Source: Chryseobacterium hagamense
GTDB lineage: Bacteria; Bacteroidota; Bacteroidia; Flavobacteriales; Weeksellaceae
Assembly: GCF_007991455.1 (NCBI RefSeq)
Contig: NZ_BJYJ01000001.1
Coordinates: 248,001 to 312,000 of the forward strand
DNA: 64,000 nt
Direction: 5' to 3'
Made by a program: the position numbers and the translations under genes. Shown here piece after piece: positions 34,406-43,397 of the stretch (position 1 is its first letter; every line of letters starts with the position of its first letter). The notes under the pieces are model-generated. The model saw nothing but the letters and a program-made list of their open reading frames with translations, did no database searches and had not been told where the DNA came from.

Positions 34406-35496
34406 AGATAGCCTATGATGCCAAAAGATTTTTCCACAACACCTCGGGACTGGGCAACTATTCCCGCGACCTGGTGAGAATACTGTCCCGGTATTTTCCG
34501 GAGAACGAATATCTTCTTCTGAACAAAAACAAGTCGGAGCGGGGTGCGGACATTTTAGAGCGTGCCGGTGTCCGGTTTGTGGAAACCTCAAAAGGACAGA
34601 TGTCACGGCAGTTTAAAATGGGAAAAGATGCCCAAAGGACAGGAGCGGATATCTTTCACGGACTGTCCGGCGAACTTCCGCTGCGATGGGATCAAAAACC
34701 AATCAAAAAGGCATTGACCATCCACGATCTGATCTTCGTCCGGTATCCGCAGTATTATTCATTTTTCGACCGGAAAATCCACTTCTGGAAATTCAGGAAG
34801 GCAGCCGGATCAGCTGACCGGATTATTGCCATTTCGGAACAGACCAAACGCGACATCGTTCAGTTTTTAAAAGTGCCCGAATCCAGAGTGGAAGTGATTT
34901 ACCAGGGCTGCCACCAGGCGTTTAAAGAACAGCAGTCCGACGGATTTATTGCTGAAACAAAAGAAAAATTCAGGCTTCCGGAGAGGTTTATTCTGAATGT
35001 CGGTACCATTGAAGAACGCAAAAACCTGTTGAATGTGGTCAGGGCTTTAAAAGATACCGGAATCCCGCTTGTGGTGGTCGGTAAAAAGACAAAATACTTC
35101 AAAAAAGTAGAACGTTTTATTCAGCAGAACAAAATTGAAGTGCAGTTTCTCGAAGGCGTTTCCATGGATGAGCTGGCCGTGCTGTACAAACTGGCGGAAA
35201 TCTTCATTTATCCCAGCTTTTTCGAGGGATTCGGGATCCCGGTGATTGAAGCCCTGTTTTCCGGAACGGTGGTCATTACCAGCAATACCAGCTGTCTTCC
35301 CGAAGCCGGCGGCCCGGATTCAATGTACATCGATCCCGGAAATCCGCTTGATATCGCGGCAAAAATTAAATTTTTATGGGAGAATAAAGCCGAGCGGAAA
35401 CGCCGTGCCGATAAGGGGTTCAGCTTTGTTCAGAAGTTCAGCGACGAACCGATTGCCCGGCAGCTGATGGACTTTTATGAAAAAATTATTTCTTAA
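34402..35496 (+). CDS. Family 4 glycosyltransferase
   Basis: A 364-residue GT-B enzyme. The N-terminal domain carries TSGLGNYSRDL (sugar-acceptor loop), HGLSGELPL and the linker IHDLIFVRYP; the C-terminal domain has NVGTIEERKN, the EX7E motif EGFGIPVIE in SFFEGFGIPVIEALFSGT, and TSCLPEAGG. Retaining mechanism, nucleotide-sugar donor. The ATG overlaps the stop of the deacetylase gene (ATGA), so the genes are translationally coupled. Next comes the his promoter only 6 bases after its stop. Confidence 0.92.
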   Translation: MKIAYDAKRFFHNTSGLGNYSRDLVRILSRYFPENEYLLLNKNKSERGADILERAGVRFVETSKGQMSRQFKMGKDAQRTGADIFHGLSGELPLRWDQKPIKKALTIHDLIFVRYPQYYSFFDRKIHFWKFRKAAGSADRIIAISEQTKRDIVQFLKVPESRVEVIYQGCHQAFKEQQSDGFIAETKEKFRLPERFILNVGTIEERKNLLNVVRALKDTGIPLVVVGKKTKYFKKVERFIQQNKIEVQFLEGVSMDELAVLYKLAEIFIYPSFFEGFGIPVIEALFSGTVVITSNTSCLPEAGGPDSMYIDPGNPLDIAAKIKFLWENKAERKRRADKGFSFVQKFSDEPIARQLMDFYEKIIS

Positions 35497-35501
35497 AATT
35501 C

Positions 35502-35531
35502 TTGCAGGTTTAAAAATAAGCCCTACATTTG
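35502..35531 (+). promoter_or_regulatory. Promoter of the his operon
   Basis: TTG (35502-35504), 19 bases and TACATTTG (35524-35531). It starts transcription near 35537, 13 bases before the leader peptide. Confidence 0.8.
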
Positions 35532-35549
35532 TACCCTAATTCATCAACA

Positions 35550-35600
35550 ATGAAACCGAATTTTTTAACCGTACATCATTATCATCATCATCTCTGCTAA
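35550..35600 (+). CDS. hisL: His operon leader peptide
   Basis: A 16-codon frame, MKPNFLTVHHYHHHLC then TAA, with five histidine codons, all CAT, among residues 9-14, and a Tyr between them. It lies 150 bases before hisG, directly after a full promoter and before a terminator. This is the design of a classical histidine attenuator: scarce charged His-tRNA would stall the ribosome here and change folding of the mRNA. Symbol given by analogy with enterobacteria. Confidence 0.9.
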   Translation: MKPNFLTVHHYHHHLC

Positions 35601-35680
35601 GACGGAAACTGATTGATATGTTACGAAGTTAAAAATCAAAATAAGAAAAACCGTCTGAGTAAACAGGCGGTTTTTTGTTT
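35600..35680 (+). promoter_or_regulatory. His attenuator: antiterminator and terminator
   Basis: The terminator is AAAAACCGTCTG (35646-35657), loop AGTAAA, CAGGCGGTTTTT (35664-35675) with a U tail. The 5' arm core CCGTCT (35651-35656) can pair instead with AGACGG (35600-35605) right at the leader stop codon, making an antiterminator. AGACGG could in turn pair weakly with ACCGT inside the leader frame (35568-35572), a possible 1:2 hairpin. Confidence 0.8.
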
Positions 35681-35750
35681 CTGAATTCTTCCCGGGCAAT
35701 TTGTTTCAATAAACCATTTCTTTTTACTCAGGCACAGCAAAAGTGAAACA

Positions 35751-36608
35751 ATGAGTAAATTAAAAATTGCCATACAGAAAAGCGGAAGGCTCTACGAAGA
35801 ATCGCTTCAGCTGCTTAAAGACTGCGGCATCTTCATCAACAACGGCAAAGACCAGCTGAAAGTTTCCGTAGACAATTTCCCGATGGAAATCATGTACCTC
35901 CGCAACTCCGATATTCCCCAGTATCTTGAGGACGGAGTGGTGGATATCGCCATCGTCGGGGAAAACCTTCTGGTGGAAAAACAGAAAAATATCGGGATCA
36001 TACAGTCTTTGGGATTCTCAAAATGCAGGGTGTCTCTGGCCATTCCGAAAGAGATCGAAACCGACGACATTAACTATTTCCAGGGCAAAAAAATCGCTAC
36101 TTCCTATCCGAATACCCTGAACCGGTTCCTGCAGGAAAACAACATTTCATCCGAAATCCACTTCATTTCCGGTTCGGTGGAAATCGCCCCGAATATCGGG
36201 TTGGCTGACGGGATCTGCGACATTGTAAGTTCCGGTAGCACCCTGTTTAAAAACGGGTTGCGGGAAACCGTTACGCTCATGAAGTCGGAAGCCGTTCTTG
36301 CTAAAAACCCTTCATTAAACGGGGAAAAAACAGCGATTCTGGAAAAATTCCTGTTTAGGATAAAAGCCGTTTTAAAAGCAAAAAATTCAAAATATATTCT
36401 GATGAACGTTCCGAACGATAAAATCGAACTGATCTCCAAAACGCTTCCGGTGCTGAAGAGCCCGACCGTTATTCCGCTGGCCGAAGAAGGGTGGAGCAGC
36501 ATACACTCGGTGATTGATGAAGAACGCTTCTGGGAAGTGATTGATGAGCTAAAGGAAAAAGGCGCCCAGGACATCCTGATTATTCCAATTGATAAAATGG
36601 TGATTTAG
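35751..36608 (+). CDS. hisG: ATP phosphoribosyltransferase
   Basis: First enzyme of histidine synthesis, joining ATP and PRPP. The 285-residue size and the C-terminal segment (YILMNVPNDKIELISKTLPVLKSPTV, in parts) show the long form with its own ACT-like regulatory domain for histidine feedback; no HisZ is needed. N-terminal KIAIQKSGRLYEES and the PRPP loop DGICDIVSSGSTLFKNGL are typical. It ends one base before hisD. Confidence 0.97.
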   Translation: MSKLKIAIQKSGRLYEESLQLLKDCGIFINNGKDQLKVSVDNFPMEIMYLRNSDIPQYLEDGVVDIAIVGENLLVEKQKNIGIIQSLGFSKCRVSLAIPKEIETDDINYFQGKKIATSYPNTLNRFLQENNISSEIHFISGSVEIAPNIGLADGICDIVSSGSTLFKNGLRETVTLMKSEAVLAKNPSLNGEKTAILEKFLFRIKAVLKAKNSKYILMNVPNDKIELISKTLPVLKSPTVIPLAEEGWSSIHSVIDEERFWEVIDELKEKGAQDILIIPIDKMVI

Positions 36609-36609
36609 T

Positions 36610-37902
36610 ATGAGACTCAATACATATCCTCAAAAAAAAAGCTGGTCCGAACTGGTAAAACGACCGGTTTTGAAAAGAGAAAAACTTACGGAAACCATTA
36701 CTGAAATTTTTGATGAAGTCTCAAAGAACGGTGACAATGCCTTGATTGAATTCAACAGAAAATTCGATAATGCTGAAGTTGAAACCATCAAAGTTTCCCA
36801 AAAAGAAGTAATTGAAGCCGAAAGTTTGGTTGGAGACGCTTTAAAATCAGCCATTCGGCAGGCAAAAGAGAATATTGCCAAATTCCATGCCTCGCAGGTT
36901 CCGCAGACGGAAAAGATTGAAACGGTGAAAGGTGTCCTTTGCTGGCGTGAAAACCGGGCGATCGGGAAAGTGGGAATTTATATCCCGGGAGGGACGGCAC
37001 CGCTGTTTTCTACGGTTCTGATGCTGGCGATACCGGCTCAGCTGGCGGGTTGTACAGAAATTGTCCTGTGTACCCCTCCCGATAAAGAAGGAAAGATCAA
37101 TCCTGCCATTTTATATGCGGCAAAGCTTTGCGGAGTTACTGAAATATTCAGGACCGGCGGTGCACAGGCCATTGCAGCCATGACCCTCGGAACGGAAAGT
37201 ATTCCTGCGGTGTATAAAATTTTCGGTCCCGGCAATCAGTACGTGGTTGCTGCAAAAGAATTTGCCCAGAATTATAAGGTAGCCATCGATATGCCAGCCG
37301 GACCCAGCGAAGTGCTGATTATTGCCGACGAAGAGGCTGTTCCGGCATTCTGTGCGGCCGATCTGCTTTCCCAGGCGGAACACGGCAGCGACAGCCAGGT
37401 GGTTTTCCTGACAACCGATGAAAAGGTCCTGGAAGAAACGGTGAGAGAGACGGAAAAGCAACTGGCCGTTCTTCCCAGAAATGAAATGGCGGCGGAAGCT
37501 TTGAGAAACAGCCACTTCATCCTGATGGAAACCCTGGACGAAGCATTGGAATTCAGCAACCAATACGCTCCGGAACACCTGATTTTAGCCATGGAAAATG
37601 CAGAACAGTACATTTCCCGAATAGAGAATGCAGGTTCTGTTTTCTTGGGCAATTATTCCTGCGAAAGTGCCGGGGATTATGCCAGCGGAACCAACCATAC
37701 CCTTCCGACCAACGGTTTTGCAAAGAATTACAGCGGGGTATCTCTGGACAGCTTTGTAAAGAAAATTACCTTTCAGAATTTATCGGAAGAAGGATTAAGA
37801 AATTTAGGTAAAACAATAGAGATCATGGCAGAAGCGGAAGGTTTATCCGCTCACAAAAATGCCGTGAGCATTCGCTTAAAAGAACAAAATGAAAGACTTT
37901 AA
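36610..37902 (+). CDS. hisD: Histidinol dehydrogenase
   Basis: Zinc enzyme catalysing the last two oxidations from histidinol to histidine with NAD. It has 430 residues. Key segments are YIPGGTAPLFSTVLML, the GPGNQYVVAAK loop, DMPAGPSEVLIIADE, DLLSQAEHGSDSQ with Zn ligands Gln/His, and APEHL in the catalytic region. It overlaps hisC by 14 bases, so translation is coupled. Confidence 0.97.
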   Translation: MRLNTYPQKKSWSELVKRPVLKREKLTETITEIFDEVSKNGDNALIEFNRKFDNAEVETIKVSQKEVIEAESLVGDALKSAIRQAKENIAKFHASQVPQTEKIETVKGVLCWRENRAIGKVGIYIPGGTAPLFSTVLMLAIPAQLAGCTEIVLCTPPDKEGKINPAILYAAKLCGVTEIFRTGGAQAIAAMTLGTESIPAVYKIFGPGNQYVVAAKEFAQNYKVAIDMPAGPSEVLIIADEEAVPAFCAADLLSQAEHGSDSQVVFLTTDEKVLEETVRETEKQLAVLPRNEMAAEALRNSHFILMETLDEALEFSNQYAPEHLILAMENAEQYISRIENAGSVFLGNYSCESAGDYASGTNHTLPTNGFAKNYSGVSLDSFVKKITFQNLSEEGLRNLGKTIEIMAEAEGLSAHKNAVSIRLKEQNERL

Positions 37903-38917
37903 CATCAACAGCTTCGTACGTAAAAATATCCTGGATCTTCAGCCTTACCTCAGTTTCAGGGACCTGAATGAATTTAAAAACCCGGTGTTCCTGGACGCAA
38001 ACGAAAGCGCTTCCGGTGAACTGAACCGCTATCCGGATTCGACTCAAAAAAAGCTAAAGCAGAAATTATCCGGGTTAAAAGGAATTCCTGCAGATCAGAT
38101 TGCCGTCGGAAACGGCAGTGATGAATTAATTGATCTGATTATTAAAGTATTCTGCGAACCTAAAGAAGATGCCATTCTTATGATGAATCCTTCGTTTGCG
38201 ATGTACGGATTTTATGCTTCGGTGAACGGCAATAAGGTCCTGCTGCTCGACCTTGATGAAAATTTCAAGATCAATAAAGATGAATTTTTAAGAACAGCAA
38301 ATGAAAATCAATCCAAGGTTTTCTTTCTCTGCTCACCAAACAACCCGACCGGAAATTCGGTGGAAGACATTGAATTCTACATCCGGAATTTTAACGGAAT
38401 TGTCGTCGTTGATGAAGCGTATATCGAATTTTCGGATAACAGGTCCTGTATCAGCCTGCTGGACAAATATCCCAACCTTATCGTGCTTCAGACGTTTTCC
38501 AAGGCTTGGGGAATGGCCGGCGCAAGGGTAGGGACCGCTTATTCATCAGCAGAAATCATAGCCCTGATCAACACGGTTAAGGCTCCGTACAACGTTAATT
38601 GTTTAAGTTTAAGTAAGATCATGGAAGCCATTGATCAAAAGGATTTTGCAGAGCAGAATATAAAAAACACTTTAGCAGAAATGTCCTGGCTGGATGAGGA
38701 GCTGCAACAGCTGAAAGCGGTAAAAAAAATATATCCGAGCGACGCCAATTTCTTTCTGACGGAATTTGAGGAGGTAGAAAAAGTATATGCGAAACTACTG
38801 GAAAACGAAATCCTGACCAGCAAAAGAAGCCCTAAAATTCCCGGCTGCATCAGGATCAATGCCGGAAGCCGTGAAGAAAATATCCGTTTAATTGAAACCT
38901 TAAAAACCATAATATGA
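37889..38917 (+). CDS. hisC: Histidinol-phosphate aminotransferase
   Basis: PLP enzyme converting imidazole-acetol phosphate to histidinol phosphate. Of 342 residues, the aminotransferase fold I marks are LDANES (substrate-binding), CSPNNPTGN at about 148, DEAYIEF and the Schiff-base lysine K205 in [13 protein letters not shown]. It overlaps hisD by 14 and hisB by 4 bases. Confidence 0.96.
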   Translation: MKDFNINSFVRKNILDLQPYLSFRDLNEFKNPVFLDANESASGELNRYPDSTQKKLKQKLSGLKGIPADQIAVGNGSDELIDLIIKVFCEPKEDAILMMNPSFAMYGFYASVNGNKVLLLDLDENFKINKDEFLRTANENQSKVFFLCSPNNPTGNSVEDIEFYIRNFNGIVVVDEAYIEFSDNRSCISLLDKYPNLIVLQTFSKAWGMAGARVGTAYSSAEIIALINTVKAPYNVNCLSLSKIMEAIDQKDFAEQNIKNTLAEMSWLDEELQQLKAVKKIYPSDANFFLTEFEEVEKVYAKLLENEILTSKRSPKIPGCIRINAGSREENIRLIETLKTII

Positions 38918-40008
38918 AAAAAGTATTGTTTATCGACCGTGACGGAACATTAATTGTAGAGCCGCCGATGGATTATCAGGTAGATTCGCTGGAAAAGCTG
39001 GAGTTTTATCCCGGTGTTTTCCGTAATCTTTCCGCCATCGCCAAAGAACTGGATTTCGAACTGGTGATGGTGACCAATCAGGACGGACTGGGAACGGACA
39101 GCTTTCCTTTTGAAGACTTTGTAAAGCCGCAGGAAAAAATGCTGAAGGCTTTCGAAAATGAGGGCATTGTCTTCAGCGATATTTTGATCGATAAAAGTTT
39201 TGAGCATGAAAACCTGCCGACCCGGAAGCCGGGAACCGGAATGATGGCAAAATACATCTACGGAGATTACGATCTTAGCAATTCATTCGTAATCGGCGAC
39301 CGTCTGACGGATGTCCAACTGGCTAAAAACCTGGGTACACAGGCTATTCTGATCGGTGATTCGGCGAATGAGGATGCAGTTCTGACAACGGTGAACTGGC
39401 AGGATGTCTACCGGTATCTGAAACAGATTGCACGGAAAGGAAAAGTATCACGAAAAACCAATGAAACCGCGATTAAAGTGGAAGTAAACCTCGATGGCAG
39501 CGGAAAGTCGGAGATTTCAACCGGGCTTCATTTCTTCGACCACATGCTGGAACAGATTTCAAGACACGGCAATCTCGACCTTAAAATTAAAGTGGATGGC
39601 GATTTGCAGGTCGATGAGCACCATACGATAGAGGACACCGGAATTGTACTGGGTGAAGCTTTTTTAAAAGCACTGGGAAAGAAAAAAGGAATCGAACGTT
39701 ACGGATTTCTGCTTCCGATGGATGACTGCCTGGCGCAGGTGGCTCTTGACTTCGGAGGACGTCCGTGGCTGGTCTGGGAAGCTGATTTCAGAAGGGAAAA
39801 GATCGGTGATGTCCCGACGGAAATGTTTTACCATTTTTTCAAGTCGTTCACCGATTCTGCCAAATGCAATCTCAACATCAAAGCGGAAGGCGATAACGAA
39901 CACCACAAGATCGAATCCGTTTTCAAAGCCTTTGCCAAAGCTATTAAAATGGCGGTCAACCGCTCCGACCTGAATTTCAACCTGCCCTCAACCAAAGGAA
40001 GCTTATAA
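38914..40008 (+). CDS. hisB: Bifunctional histidinol-phosphatase / imidazoleglycerol-phosphate dehydratase
   Basis: A fusion of 364 residues. Residues 1-165 form a HAD phosphatase with the aspartates of FIDRDGTL (D8, D10) and [12 protein letters not shown]; residues about 180-364 form the dehydratase with [28 protein letters not shown] and [12 protein letters not shown], histidine-rich metal sites. The fused form is as in Enterobacteria and many Bacteroidota. Its stop shares one base with the hisH start. Confidence 0.97.
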   Translation: MKKVLFIDRDGTLIVEPPMDYQVDSLEKLEFYPGVFRNLSAIAKELDFELVMVTNQDGLGTDSFPFEDFVKPQEKMLKAFENEGIVFSDILIDKSFEHENLPTRKPGTGMMAKYIYGDYDLSNSFVIGDRLTDVQLAKNLGTQAILIGDSANEDAVLTTVNWQDVYRYLKQIARKGKVSRKTNETAIKVEVNLDGSGKSEISTGLHFFDHMLEQISRHGNLDLKIKVDGDLQVDEHHTIEDTGIVLGEAFLKALGKKKGIERYGFLLPMDDCLAQVALDFGGRPWLVWEADFRREKIGDVPTEMFYHFFKSFTDSAKCNLNIKAEGDNEHHKIESVFKAFAKAIKMAVNRSDLNFNLPSTKGSL

Positions 40009-40586
40009 TGATTGCCATCATAAAATACAACGGCGGAAATGTGAATTCCGTACAGAACGCAGTCCGCAGATTAAATGCCGACTCCATCATCACCGATGAT
40101 TTCAACATCATCCGGAATGCCAATAAAGTAATTTTTCCCGGCGTCGGAGAAGCATCATCCACCATGGAAAACCTGAAAGAAAAAGGCCTCGACCTGCTGA
40201 TTCCTTCATTGACACAGCCTGTCCTGGGAATCTGCCTGGGGATGCAGCTGATGTGCGGCGGCAATGAGGAAGGAAATACCAGAGGCATGGGAATTTTCGA
40301 CATCAGCGTAAAAAGATTCCCGGCAGAAGATATTGTTCCCCACATGGGCTGGAATACGGTTTCAAAGTTGAAATCCGACCTGTTTTCAGGAATTGAGGAA
40401 AACAGCGATGTCTATTTTGTACACAGCTATTATTGTGAGCCGTCGGAATTTACTACTTCCGTCTGCGATTACATCCTGCCTTTCAGTGCTTCCCTGCAGA
40501 AAGACAACTTTTACGCGATGCAGTTTCACCCGGAAAAGTCGGGAACGGTCGGAAGCCGGCTGTTGGAGAACTTTTTAAAACTTTAA
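40008..40586 (+). CDS. hisH: Imidazole glycerol phosphate synthase, glutaminase subunit
   Basis: Supplies ammonia from glutamine to HisF. The 192-residue class I glutaminase has the nucleophile cysteine in GICLGMQLM (near residue 77) and the histidine/glutamate pair in FHPEKSG (near 173). The start ATG overlaps the hisB stop by one base; hisA begins 2 bases after its stop. Its partner HisF is encoded 1 kb downstream rather than next to it, which is usual for this operon order. Confidence 0.97.
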   Translation: MIAIIKYNGGNVNSVQNAVRRLNADSIITDDFNIIRNANKVIFPGVGEASSTMENLKEKGLDLLIPSLTQPVLGICLGMQLMCGGNEEGNTRGMGIFDISVKRFPAEDIVPHMGWNTVSKLKSDLFSGIEENSDVYFVHSYYCEPSEFTTSVCDYILPFSASLQKDNFYAMQFHPEKSGTVGSRLLENFLKL

Positions 40587-40588
40587 AA

Positions 40589-41302
40589 ATGAAAATTATT
40601 CCTGCCATCGATATCATCGACGGAAAATGTGTCCGTCTCTCAAAAGGTGATTACGGAACAAAAAAAATATACAATGAAAACCCGGTGGAAGTGGCCAAAG
40701 AATTTGAAAGCCATGGCATCCGGTACCTTCACCTGGTAGATCTGGACGGTGCGAAATCGAAACATATCGTCAACCACAAAATGCTGGAAAATATCGCGAG
40801 GGAAACCGGTCTTGCCATAGACTTCGGAGGTGGCCTGAAAACCCTGGAAGACATTGAAACGGCTTTTAACTGCGGAGCAAAGCAAATCACCATCGGAAGC
40901 ATTGCCGTACAGGATCCCGGATTCTGTTTCCAGCTGATTGAAAAGTACGGCCCTGAAAAGATCATTCTGGGTGCCGACTGTGAAAACCGGAAAATCAAAA
41001 CGTCCGGCTGGCTGAAAGAAAGTAAGCTGGATGTCATCGATTTTATCCTGCAGTATTGGAAGAAGGGGATCGCACATGTGATTTGTACCGATATTGCCAA
41101 AGACGGGATGCTGCAGGGTGCCTCCGGAGAACTGTACTCGGAGATTTTAAACAGAACAGAAATTAATTTGGTGGCAAGCGGCGGCATTTCGTGTATGGAA
41201 GACGTCTACGAGATGGAAAAAATCGGGTGCTCCGGAACCATCATCGGAAAAGCGATCTACGAAGGGAGAATTTCTTTAAAACAGTTACAGGATTTTATTT
41301 AA
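40589..41302 (+). CDS. hisA: ProFAR isomerase (phosphoribosylformimino-5-aminoimidazole carboxamide ribotide isomerase)
   Basis: An Amadori isomerase with a TIM-barrel fold, 237 residues. Catalytic aspartate early in [19 protein letters not shown] (D8), phosphate-binding [11 protein letters not shown] and second-half [13 protein letters not shown]; the second aspartate is in [10 protein letters not shown]. The gene is complete. A 283-bp non-coding spacer, unique in this otherwise tightly packed operon, follows. Confidence 0.97.
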   Translation: MKIIPAIDIIDGKCVRLSKGDYGTKKIYNENPVEVAKEFESHGIRYLHLVDLDGAKSKHIVNHKMLENIARETGLAIDFGGGLKTLEDIETAFNCGAKQITIGSIAVQDPGFCFQLIEKYGPEKIILGADCENRKIKTSGWLKESKLDVIDFILQYWKKGIAHVICTDIAKDGMLQGASGELYSEILNRTEINLVASGGISCMEDVYEMEKIGCSGTIIGKAIYEGRISLKQLQDFI

Positions 41303-41585
41303 ACATACAAAGTCACGAAAGCTTTTTGACACATGAGTCACATGAGATTTTTAGATGAAAGCTTTGTGCATATTTTAGAATACATGAGATTAAAAATCAA
41401 AGATTTTTTGTTTCGCATACTAGTTTTAGAGATATGATGTGCACGCTTATTTGCTGTCCGGTGGCTGAGCGTAGCCGAAACCCTATCATCTGTGAAGATC
41501 GGTGCGATCCGCGGGAACTAATTTGGTCGGGATCCGTCAAAATAAAACCATAAACCCTGAACCAGAAACTTTAAACTATTTAAAA
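41303..41585. other. Spacer within the his operon with repeat-like modules
   Basis: Non-coding. It contains CACATGAGTCACATGAGA-like and AAAAATCAAAGATTTTTTG stretches and a GGTGGCTGAGCGTAGCCGAAACC palindrome-like block (41459-41483) whose GAGCG/AGCC core resembles the hairpin of repeat B. It ends with a segment ATCGGTGCGATCCGCGGGA. It resembles intergenic repeats I know from related genomes, but no second copy exists here, so that is inference. Confidence 0.45.
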
Positions 41586-42338
41586 ATGCTAAAAAAAAGA
41601 ATCATCCCCTGTCTTGATATAAAAAACGGAACCACCGTTAAAGGAATCAATTTTGAAGGATTACGGGATGCAGGGGATCCTGTTGAGCTGGCGAAGCGTT
41701 ACGAAAAAGAGGGCGCCGATGAGCTTGTTTTCCTGGACATTACTGCCACAATCGAGGAAAGGAAAACCTTTGCTGAGCTGGTGCAGAAGATTTCCCGGGA
41801 ACTCAGCATTCCTTTTACAGTTGGCGGCGGTATTTCAACGGTGGACGACGTAAGGAAACTGCTGGAAGCAGGAGCGGATAAAATCAGTATCAATTCGTCT
41901 GCCGTAAAAAATCCGACTTTAATTTCGGATATTGCAGGGCAATTCGGAAGCCAGTGCGTAGTGGTAGCCATAGATACCCGCTGCGCAGACGGTTCGGATT
42001 ACGTACACATCAAAGGCGGCCGGGAACGTACCGTACTGAAAACAGTGGATTGGGCAAAGCAGGCGGAAGTATTGGGGGCTGGTGAAATCTTACTGACCTC
42101 CATGGATGGCGACGGTACCAAAAACGGATTCGATATCCGGATCACCAGGCTGGTTGCCGAAAATATAAATATCCCGGTAATCGCTTCCGGAGGTGCCGGT
42201 AAACCGGAAGATTTTGAAGAAGTCTTTACCCTGACGAAAGCTACGGCCGCTTTGGCAGCCAGCATTTTCCATTTCGGCGAAGTCGGGATCCGGGACCTGA
42301 AAAATAATTTAACCTTAAAAAATATTGCCGTACGATGA
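41586..42338 (+). CDS. hisF: Imidazole glycerol phosphate synthase, cyclase subunit
   Basis: Uses ammonia from HisH to make imidazole glycerol phosphate and AICAR. It has 250 residues from the ATG at 41586 ([20 protein letters not shown]). D11-type aspartate in [17 protein letters not shown], and the second catalytic aspartate in [13 protein letters not shown] are present; [13 protein letters not shown] closes the barrel. The longer frame starting at 41502 covers the spacer and is not coding. It overlaps hisIE by 4 bases. Confidence 0.97.
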   Translation: MLKKRIIPCLDIKNGTTVKGINFEGLRDAGDPVELAKRYEKEGADELVFLDITATIEERKTFAELVQKISRELSIPFTVGGGISTVDDVRKLLEAGADKISINSSAVKNPTLISDIAGQFGSQCVVVAIDTRCADGSDYVHIKGGRERTVLKTVDWAKQAEVLGAGEILLTSMDGDGTKNGFDIRITRLVAENINIPVIASGGAGKPEDFEEVFTLTKATAALAASIFHFGEVGIRDLKNNLTLKNIAVR

Positions 42339-42925
42339 ATATTGATTTTAATAAAAGCCAGGACGGTCTGGTACCGGTAGTGGTGCAGGACGACAGAACA
42401 CTGCAGGTCCTGATGCTCGGCTACATGAATGAAGAAGCCTTTGAAAAAACAAATCAGGAAAAAGTAGTTACTTTTTTCAGCCGATCGAAGAACAGACTCT
42501 GGACAAAGGGCGAAGAATCCGGAAATTTCCTGACGGTAAAAAGCATAGCGGTCGATTGCGATCAGGACACGGTTTTGATAAAAGTAGTTCCTGAAAATGT
42601 AGTCTGCCACACCGGAAGCTTCAGCTGTTTCGGGGATAAGGATTCCAAAGGGTTCCTCTATGAACTGGAAGAAAAAATCAGCAGGAGGATTGACGGAAAA
42701 GCAGAAGGCTCTTATACCTATTCCTTATTTCAGAGAGGCATTAATAAAATGGCCCAGAAGGTAGGAGAGGAAGCCGTAGAATTGGTTATCGAAGCCAAAG
42801 ATGATAATGATGACCTGTTCAAAAACGAGGCGGCAGACCTGCTGTACCACTTTTTGATTTTACTCAAAGCAAAGAATTTTTCGCTTCAGGATACCGAAGA
42901 AATTCTTATGTCACGAAACAGATGA
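42335..42925 (+). CDS. hisIE: Bifunctional phosphoribosyl-AMP cyclohydrolase / phosphoribosyl-ATP pyrophosphatase
   Basis: Steps 2 and 3 of the pathway in one 196-residue protein. The HisI half has the Zn cysteines in [12 protein letters not shown] and [13 protein letters not shown] and the [19 protein letters not shown] strand; the HisE half (from about residue 110) has [17 protein letters not shown] and [13 protein letters not shown], the MazG-like metal-binding acidic helices. It completes the operon; no clear terminator follows, the region being taken up by repeat A. Confidence 0.96.
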   Translation: MNIDFNKSQDGLVPVVVQDDRTLQVLMLGYMNEEAFEKTNQEKVVTFFSRSKNRLWTKGEESGNFLTVKSIAVDCDQDTVLIKVVPENVVCHTGSFSCFGDKDSKGFLYELEEKISRRIDGKAEGSYTYSLFQRGINKMAQKVGEEAVELVIEAKDDNDDLFKNEAADLLYHFLILLKAKNFSLQDTEEILMSRNR

Positions 42926-42936
42926 GGCACTGCTTT

Positions 42937-43316
42937 CTTATTTAACGTGAACTCGAAGAAGAAACTGGATTAAGCGGCTGGAAGAGGGGTGCCGGATGCC
43001 GGAAGTTTCTCTGGTCAAAAACAGGATCTAAAATCCTGATCATCAAACTAAATATTTCAGTATTTCATCAGAGAGAATGCCAATTTATTCCTGAATAAAT
43101 AACCTTGGTATTAATTTTTCAGCCGTGGTCAAATTTTTTTAAAGTCCTGAAGTGACGGCTTGGTACAGGATAGGATAAAATCCTTTCAGAAGCGTGAACC
43201 GTTTATTTTTTCTACCAGGATGAGTGATATCCAAAATCCCGACTGAATCTTCTCATCTTATTTTTGAATTGAATAATCGACTGGATATGATGTCAATACG
43301 GTCGAATTCGCATAAT
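42937..43316 (+). repeat. Repeat A, near-complete copy (about 380 bp)
   Basis: Second full-length copy, alignable with 15564-15936 from TTATTTAACGTGAACTCGAAG to GGTCGAATTC. The GCTGGAAGAGGGGTGCCGGA core (42972-42991), ACAGGATAGGATAAAATCCT and CCCGACTGAA are conserved. It takes up nearly all of the gap between hisIE and the M28 gene, and no reading frame is conserved between the copies. Confidence 0.7.
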
Positions 43317-43347
43317 TTAAGTAAATTGGAGGTAGAAGCAATAAAGT

Positions 43348-43375
43348 AAAAGCCAGTCGGTATCGATTGGCTTTT
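43348..43375 (-). terminator. Terminator after the first M28 peptidase gene
   Basis: A 12-bp stem (43348-43359 with 43364-43375, one G-U pair), loop GTAT. The minus-strand T run is weak. Confidence 0.6.
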
Positions 43376-43397
43376 ATCATTAAATGAATTTAAACTT

